A DNA stretch of 16,708 nt, taken from assembly GCA_041477655.1 (NCBI GenBank), contig JBGOUP010000019.1, forward strand, positions 1 through 16,708, written 5' to 3'. Position numbers and translations under genes: made by a program. The DNA comes from JBGOUP01 sp041477655 (lineage in GTDB: Bacteria > Patescibacteriota > UBA1384 > 2-12-FULL-50-11). The notes under the pieces are model-generated. The model was not told the origin of the DNA. It made no database searches and saw only the letters and a list, made by a program, of their open reading frames with translations. Shown here one piece after another: positions 12,958-16,708 of this stretch. Position 1 is the stretch's first letter. Each line of letters starts with the position of its first letter.

Positions 12958-13386
12958 TCACGAACCGTCGTCGTCCAGGGCTTGGTTGACCAGCCAGTCA
13001 GCCTCTTTGTTCTGACTTCTTGGCACGGCCGAAAGATCTAATTGGCAGTTTCGAGATTCTAAACTTTTAACCAAGGTTTGGGCCTGCTCGGAAAGTTCTC
13101 GTAGCCCAACGTCTTTAACCCGATACTCGCCTAGCATTTGTTTAACCACCAACTCCGAATCAAGATAGATACTCACCGTCGCTCCAACTAAATCACGTTC
13201 AGAAAGCTGAACAAGAGCGGCAATCAGTGCTCGGTACTCGGCCTGATTATTGGTCGTCGAGCCGATTTTTTGACCTGCTGAAATTGCTTGATCAGCCAGT
13301 CCTTCAATAACGTAACCAATCGCGGCGGGTCCAGGGTTACCCCGAGCGCCGCCATCAGTGTGGACGGTAATATTTTTCAAAGCCAC
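12958..13386 (-). CDS. rnhA: Ribonuclease HI
   Basis: RNase HI cuts the RNA strand of RNA:DNA hybrids, removing R-loops and primers. The 142-residue product has the full catalytic set: Asp11 (HTDGGARGNPG), Glu50 (NNQAEYRAL), Asp76 (YLDSELVV) and Asp130 (NKEADWLVNQAL). It is slightly shorter than the E. coli enzyme (155) and may lack part of the basic handle. The start is a GTG at 13386, since no ATG is available before the first catalytic residue; TTG at 13380 is an alternative. The ribosome binding site is poor. It lies 15 bases after the PilX-like gene and 14 before rodA, so it may be carried on a longer transcript. Confidence 0.95.
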   Translation of the reverse strand: MALKNITVHTDGGARGNPGPAAIGYVIEGLADQAISAGQKIGSTTNNQAEYRALIAALVQLSERDLVGATVSIYLDSELVVKQMLGEYRVKDVGLRELSEQAQTLVKSLESRNCQLDLSAVPRSQNKEADWLVNQALDDDGS

Positions 13387-13401
13387 CTGATTTTACCCGA
13401 A

Positions 13402-14403
13402 TTATGGTGGTGGTGAAATGTTACCGCCAGCGTAGAGGTTAAAGTCAGCGACACTGACGAGTTGCCCGGACTTGGGATCGTAGGTGCCAACTAACGTTCG
13501 TTTGGCTTGGCCAAAATAACCGGTTGAGAAGATAATTCGATTGAGCGAGTCGAAGGTAGGACCAGGATCGCTGGCCGTGTGATCGCTGGCCGTGTAGCCT
13601 TGGTGGTTGTTGGCACCACTTGTAGTAAAGAAAAATTTGACCGAGCAGTAATAGGGGCGAATTCGGATGTAGCTTGAGAGACCAGCGTTATCTTTAATTA
13701 AAATATTCTTAGCTTGTGTAGACGAGTCAACATCAAAACTATTTGCTGGCCTTGTAGCAGTTACTTGGCTAAGATCGGCTGATGAGCCATCATTGTGGTT
13801 AGTTATTTCTTGAATTTGAACAAACGCTTTGTCCTGTGGATCATCACAATCGCCACTACCATCGGCGTTAACAAAACGGAATTTATAGCGAAGATAATAG
13901 GCGGCACCGTTATTGTAATCTGAAGGAAATCCGGTTAATTCCAGGTAATCATCTTTGGCTAAGGTTAGAAGCTCCGGTGGTGGCGCATTGATTGCGTTTG
14001 GAGTTATACCATCAATCCAGGGTGTTTTTAGGTTTACTTTGACATCGTAATACTGATGACCGGGATCATAGCCAGGTGTTGTGGTTATTGAGTCTGACTC
14101 TCGAAAGAGCCCAGTTGTGCTTGGTAGGGCGCCAGCGGTTAGGTCAAACCGTTGGACTTGAGTCTTGCTATCGGAGTCAGGCACAATTTCGGTGTCGCGG
14201 TTGAAACGTTCTCGCAGAGCCATGTCTTCAATGCCAGCTTTAGCGGCGTAGAGCGCTAAAACGTTGTCCTCTTCGGCGCTAGATTGCTTAAACTGAATCA
14301 GCGAAACCCGTTGGGTACCCAGAACCACTGTCGTTACTCCAGCCAAAATGAGCAGAACTAAAATCAGACTGCTTCCGACTTTACGATCTCTTCTAAAATT
14401 CAT
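13402..14403 (-). CDS. PilX/GspK-like minor pilin
   Basis: Minor pilins of this class sit at the tip of type IV pili or type II secretion pseudopili and help start assembly. The 333-residue product has a basic leader MNFRRDRKVG, then SSLILVLLILAGVTTVV, with likely prepilin peptidase cleavage after Gly10. Position +5 is Leu rather than Glu, as is usual for GspK-like tips. The segment SAEEDNVLALYAAKAGIEDMALR (42-64) is typical of PilX N-terminal regions. The rest is an extracellular domain with three cysteines and no recognised enzymatic motif. The start at 14403 has GGGGG seven bases upstream and overlaps the stop of the preceding pilin by one base. It is the last of four pilin genes in the order known for fimT-pilV-pilW-pilX or gspH-I-J-K. 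Confidence 0.8.
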   Translation of the reverse strand: MNFRRDRKVGSSLILVLLILAGVTTVVLGTQRVSLIQFKQSSAEEDNVLALYAAKAGIEDMALRERFNRDTEIVPDSDSKTQVQRFDLTAGALPSTTGLFRESDSITTTPGYDPGHQYYDVKVNLKTPWIDGITPNAINAPPPELLTLAKDDYLELTGFPSDYNNGAAYYLRYKFRFVNADGSGDCDDPQDKAFVQIQEITNHNDGSSADLSQVTATRPANSFDVDSSTQAKNILIKDNAGLSSYIRIRPYYCSVKFFFTTSGANNHQGYTASDHTASDPGPTFDSLNRIIFSTGYFGQAKRTLVGTYDPKSGQLVSVADFNLYAGGNISPPP

Positions 14404-15152
14404 CAGATAACCCCCGCATTTAGAGTGGTGCTGATTTTATAACAAGTGGCGACTGGCAAAGTAGTGACGCTTGAATCACTACTAAAGCAAGGCAAATTCT
14501 GATCATCAGCAGTCAAACCCGCTGGCCGAAAAATCAGATTCAGACTAACATAACCAGTTTGCTTAGGATCGCCAGCAACTGGTGGATTATTACCATCGTC
14601 AATGGTTAAGCCAGCTATCGATGAGTCTTTATCAATTAGGTATTGATCAGAGGTAATAAACCTAAAGTCACCAGCCGTAGCCCCACAATCAAGCTCATTC
14701 CCGCTATTAATGTTGCAGTCCCTGTCTTCTCGCATTTGTAAATCGTATGTTGTTGTTTGGCCATGGCCGCCGAGAGTGCGGATGGCAATGTCATACTCCT
14801 TCCTGGTGTACTTAGATTGTCCGTTCGAGTCAACTTCCCCAGGGTATTTAAGGACCATAACAATTCCCGAAACGGGAATTGGATGCGTTAGTGGCCAGAA
14901 ATAGTAGCCAGTAAATTGGAAGTTGCCGTTAGTCTTATCAGTAACCTGTTTGTCTTTATAGACGAAGTTAAAATCTGTAGTGATTTGGTCAATCACCGAC
15001 CGAGCCGTTTCGCTTTTTTGGCGCAACACGCTGACCTTGTTAGAGCTGGCGATTGATCGGCTGAACGTGGCTAAGGCCAAGATTAGCAAGCCAGAAAATA
15101 TGGTTACAGCTACCAACATTTCGATAAAGGTAAAGCCAGGAGCAACAGTCAT
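14403..15152 (-). CDS. PilW/GspJ-like minor pilin
   Basis: The product carries the prepilin motif APGFTFIEMLVAVTIFSG, with cleavage after Gly and Glu at +5, followed by a hydrophobic helix. Then comes a beta-rich domain with several cysteines (for example RDCNIN, LDCGAT, LPCFSS, ATCYK). Starting at the ATG at 15152 gives a normal six-residue leader, MTVAPG. The frame is open further to 15299, where an ATG overlaps the previous stop by four bases. However, residues of that 49-codon extension (FNFQFSIF, then SPFDSAQGDPEGIEGSRDH) are encoded by an intergenic repeat, so the short start is preferred. Neither start has a Shine-Dalgarno. Place in the cluster supports the GspJ/PilW assignment; sequence alone gives only type IV pilin-like. 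Confidence 0.78.
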   Translation of the reverse strand: MTVAPGFTFIEMLVAVTIFSGLLILALATFSRSIASSNKVSVLRQKSETARSVIDQITTDFNFVYKDKQVTDKTNGNFQFTGYYFWPLTHPIPVSGIVMVLKYPGEVDSNGQSKYTRKEYDIAIRTLGGHGQTTTYDLQMREDRDCNINSGNELDCGATAGDFRFITSDQYLIDKDSSIAGLTIDDGNNPPVAGDPKQTGYVSLNLIFRPAGLTADDQNLPCFSSDSSVTTLPVATCYKISTTLNAGVI

Positions 15153-15295
15153 TAGTGATTGGTGATCCCTCGACCCTTCAATACCTTCAGGGTCACCTTG
15201 AGCGGAGTCGAAAGGCGATTTCACTCGGGACAAGTCAGTATTCAGTCGCTTTGACCTGAAAATTGAAAATTGAAAATTGAAAATTGCCTTCTCTA
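15153..15295. repeat. Composite repeat between the PilV- and PilW-like genes
   Basis: The 143-base gap has two parts. At 15257-15286 a seven-base unit TGAAAAT is repeated four times. At about 15165-15220 there is a partly palindromic block with CTCGACCCTTCA and GGAGTCGAAAGG, of the widespread TTCGACTCCGCTCA type seen between genes in many uncultured bacteria. Length and placement are like those of the two other gap-filling repeats. The frame happens to be open in the direction of the pilin gene. Confidence 0.7.
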
Positions 15296-16090
15296 TCATT
15301 GCGAGGTCAACGGCCGATAGTTGGTTAAGAGTGTCTGCATCTGGTTGGAATGAATAGCATTTTGGTCGTCGTAGGCAATCAGAACGTTGATTTTTAGGGC
15401 GTTGCCAGGTGGAATAAATAGCTGACTTGCACTCGGTAGTCGATTAGCATTAATGCTGGTTTTGGTCATCAGGCAGTAAACGTCACCAGGATTAGCTGGT
15501 ATTGTAGGACAATCAGTTATACCGCTTAGGACACTTGAGTTGCCGTCGTTAACTGAATCTTTGACGGTGAAATGGTTACAGTAAAAATTAGAATCGTCTT
15601 CGATCGGGCTGGCACCGACAGCTTCAATACAAACAAAGCGATAGGCAGTTAAGTTGTCGCTGACTAACTTGGCATCGGCAAAGTCAGAAAATCGGGTAAT
15701 GCTGTTGTTGATATCGGAAGTTTTTGACAACACTTCTGGACTGCTTGGGTTGGCCACCGTTAAAGTGAATGAATTACTGTTTGTTTTTAAGTAATACCAA
15801 CCATAAGGATAGGTCACCTTGGTAGCTTGATCCATCCAGACTGGTGTGCCTTGGGCGTCAGCGTGAAGTTGTTTGATATTATTGTCTCGAATTCGGGTAA
15901 CTAGCTCGGCTCCTTCGGAAAGCCAGGAATTAACGATCGTGGTGTTGGAGGTGGTGATCGTTCCCCGGACTAAAGAGTTGGTCAGCGCTACGATGGCCGA
16001 GCCAACTAAAAGCAAAAGACCGCCAGCAACCAAGACCTCGATCAGAGTAAACCCTCCCCTTTTTGCCCGTCGGCTAATTAAAGGTGACAT
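15296..16090 (-). CDS. PilV/GspI-like minor pilin
   Basis: The product begins MSPLISRRAKRGGFTLIEVLVAGG: a basic leader, cleavage between Gly13 and Phe14, Glu at +5, then a hydrophobic helix (LLLLVGSAIVALTNSLV). The remaining 220 or so residues form an extracellular domain with a few cysteines (VCIEA, FYCNHF, TDCPTI, VYCLM). The start at 16090 is preferred over the upstream ATG at 16111 because GGGAGGG lies four bases before it. The gene then overlaps the end of the preceding pilin gene by 17 bases. Second of four minor pilin genes. The GspI/PilV assignment rests on order and on the leader type; the outer domain is not conserved enough to confirm it. Confidence 0.8.
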   Translation of the reverse strand: MSPLISRRAKRGGFTLIEVLVAGGLLLLVGSAIVALTNSLVRGTITTSNTTIVNSWLSEGAELVTRIRDNNIKQLHADAQGTPVWMDQATKVTYPYGWYYLKTNSNSFTLTVANPSSPEVLSKTSDINNSITRFSDFADAKLVSDNLTAYRFVCIEAVGASPIEDDSNFYCNHFTVKDSVNDGNSSVLSGITDCPTIPANPGDVYCLMTKTSINANRLPSASQLFIPPGNALKINVLIAYDDQNAIHSNQMQTLLTNYRPLTSQ

Positions 16091-16673
16091 TAACCCTCCC
16101 CGTGTAGTCATCTATAGTAACTGTGGCAATTTTGTCTTGATATTGCAATCGAAGGATGGTTTGGGGGGTGCCATCTGCCGCGGTAAAAATAGGCAGTTTT
16201 GCTTCAGTATCAACAATATTGACTAATTTTTGAGTCGGCACCCGGTAGCCGATTAGCCAAGAATCTGGTGTGGTCGTGAGCCTGGTGCTGGCCAGGTCAA
16301 TTTTCTCAACGACACAGGACCCCTTGCCGCTATTCTTGGCTTGTCCTATAGCTATATCAGGTTTACATTCGCCATCGGTAAGTGGGAATGACAACCGTAA
16401 AATAGCAAACCAGTTATTGGAGGCATCCGCTGGTACGTACAGGGCATAGTAACCAGTGCTGTCTTTAGTGGTGTCGGCGTTGGGCGCAGTCTCATCAACA
16501 TTCTGGGTGGATCCGGCTAATAGCCTAGTTTGCTCCAGTTTGGACTTAAAGACCGCCGCGTCTTCAGCTAGCTTATTTTTATCCAGAGATTTATTGACGT
16601 TTGGCACCAAAAGAACCATCAAAAAAGCCATAATCGAGATGGTAATAAGTAGCTCGATCAAGGTGAAGCCTGG
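16074..16673 (-). CDS. FimT/GspH-like minor pilin, 5' end disrupted or unresolved
   Basis: Codons from 16673 read PGFTLIELLITISIMAFLMVLLVP, a textbook type IV prepilin start with Glu at +5. A TGA at 16676-16674 lies directly in front, in frame, and no ATG, GTG or TTG occurs between it and the Gly-Phe cleavage site. Starting at the TTG at 16661 would remove the cleavage site and give a non-processable protein. The likely explanation is a one-base frameshift near 16671-16680 (real or a sequencing error near the fragment end), with the true start further upstream or beyond the window. The extracellular part is about 170 residues with two cysteines (GECKPD, GSCVVEK). First gene of the pilin cluster and probably needed for tip assembly. 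Confidence 0.7.
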   Translation of the reverse strand, partial: PGFTLIELLITISIMAFLMVLLVPNVNKSLDKNKLAEDAAVFKSKLEQTRLLAGSTQNVDETAPNADTTKDSTGYYALYVPADASNNWFAILRLSFPLTDGECKPDIAIGQAKNSGKGSCVVEKIDLASTRLTTTPDSWLIGYRVPTQKLVNIVDTEAKLPIFTAADGTPQTILRLQYQDKIATVTIDDYTGRVNVTFN

Positions 16674-16708
16674 TCAGTATTACCAACTATAAAAGCCGGA
16701 CAGGGGCA

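Noticed and set aside
15257..15286. CRISPR-like array
   Set aside because: Four copies of a seven-base unit are contiguous without spacers; this is a short tandem repeat.
1..16708. tRNA genes, transposases or phage genes
   Set aside because: No cloverleaf with a typical GTTCGA arm was seen on either strand by eye, and no coding region resembles a mobile-element protein.

Overview
This window looks like a compact bacterial chromosome segment in which every confident protein gene lies on the minus strand. Stops include TAA, TAG and TGA, and a release factor 2 gene is present, so the standard bacterial code applies. Small housekeeping genes packed into overlapping operons, AT-rich hairpin repeats between genes, four minor pilin genes and exported proteins without recognisable families suggest a Candidate Phyla Radiation (Patescibacteria) type organism. 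This placement is an inference from style and not from a phylogeny.

Right to left, which is the direction of transcription. 16673-13402: four type IV pilin/pseudopilin genes in the order FimT/GspH, PilV/GspI, PilW/GspJ, PilX/GspK. 13386-9856: rnhA, rodA, rplU (L21), secE, nusG and rplK (L11), covering RNA:DNA hybrid removal, cell-wall elongation, export and transcription/translation. Two of the gaps here are completely filled by AT-rich inverted repeats, and a third repeat precedes the PilW/GspJ gene. 9855-9489: a 367-base stretch without a convincing protein gene. It holds the decayed 3' end of a second rplK, a 24-base perfect palindrome, and on the plus strand a promoter-hairpin-terminator arrangement that looks like a small RNA gene. 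rplA (L1), which usually follows rplK, is absent here.

9488-3891: dprA, topA, recR, a small zinc-ribbon gene and cysS, closely spaced and probably at least partly cotranscribed. DprA and RecR both act with RecA on single-stranded DNA, and DprA with the minor pilins fits a natural-transformation capacity. 3860-1125: three exported proteins of unknown function under a near-consensus promoter with a long structured leader. Two of them carry striking Asn-x-Asn-x tracts, and the last has a signal peptide plus an LPAAG-type sorting-like C terminus. This is the least explained part of the window.

1080-1: a Xre-type regulator gene and the 5' part of prfB (RF2). A near-identical 22-base palindromic site sits in front of each, overlapping a likely -10 box in both cases. 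This suggests that the regulator controls itself and the release factor gene. The apparent start of prfB is also unusual, with a possible frameshift-type leader.

No tRNA, rRNA, CRISPR array, transposase or phage gene was seen.
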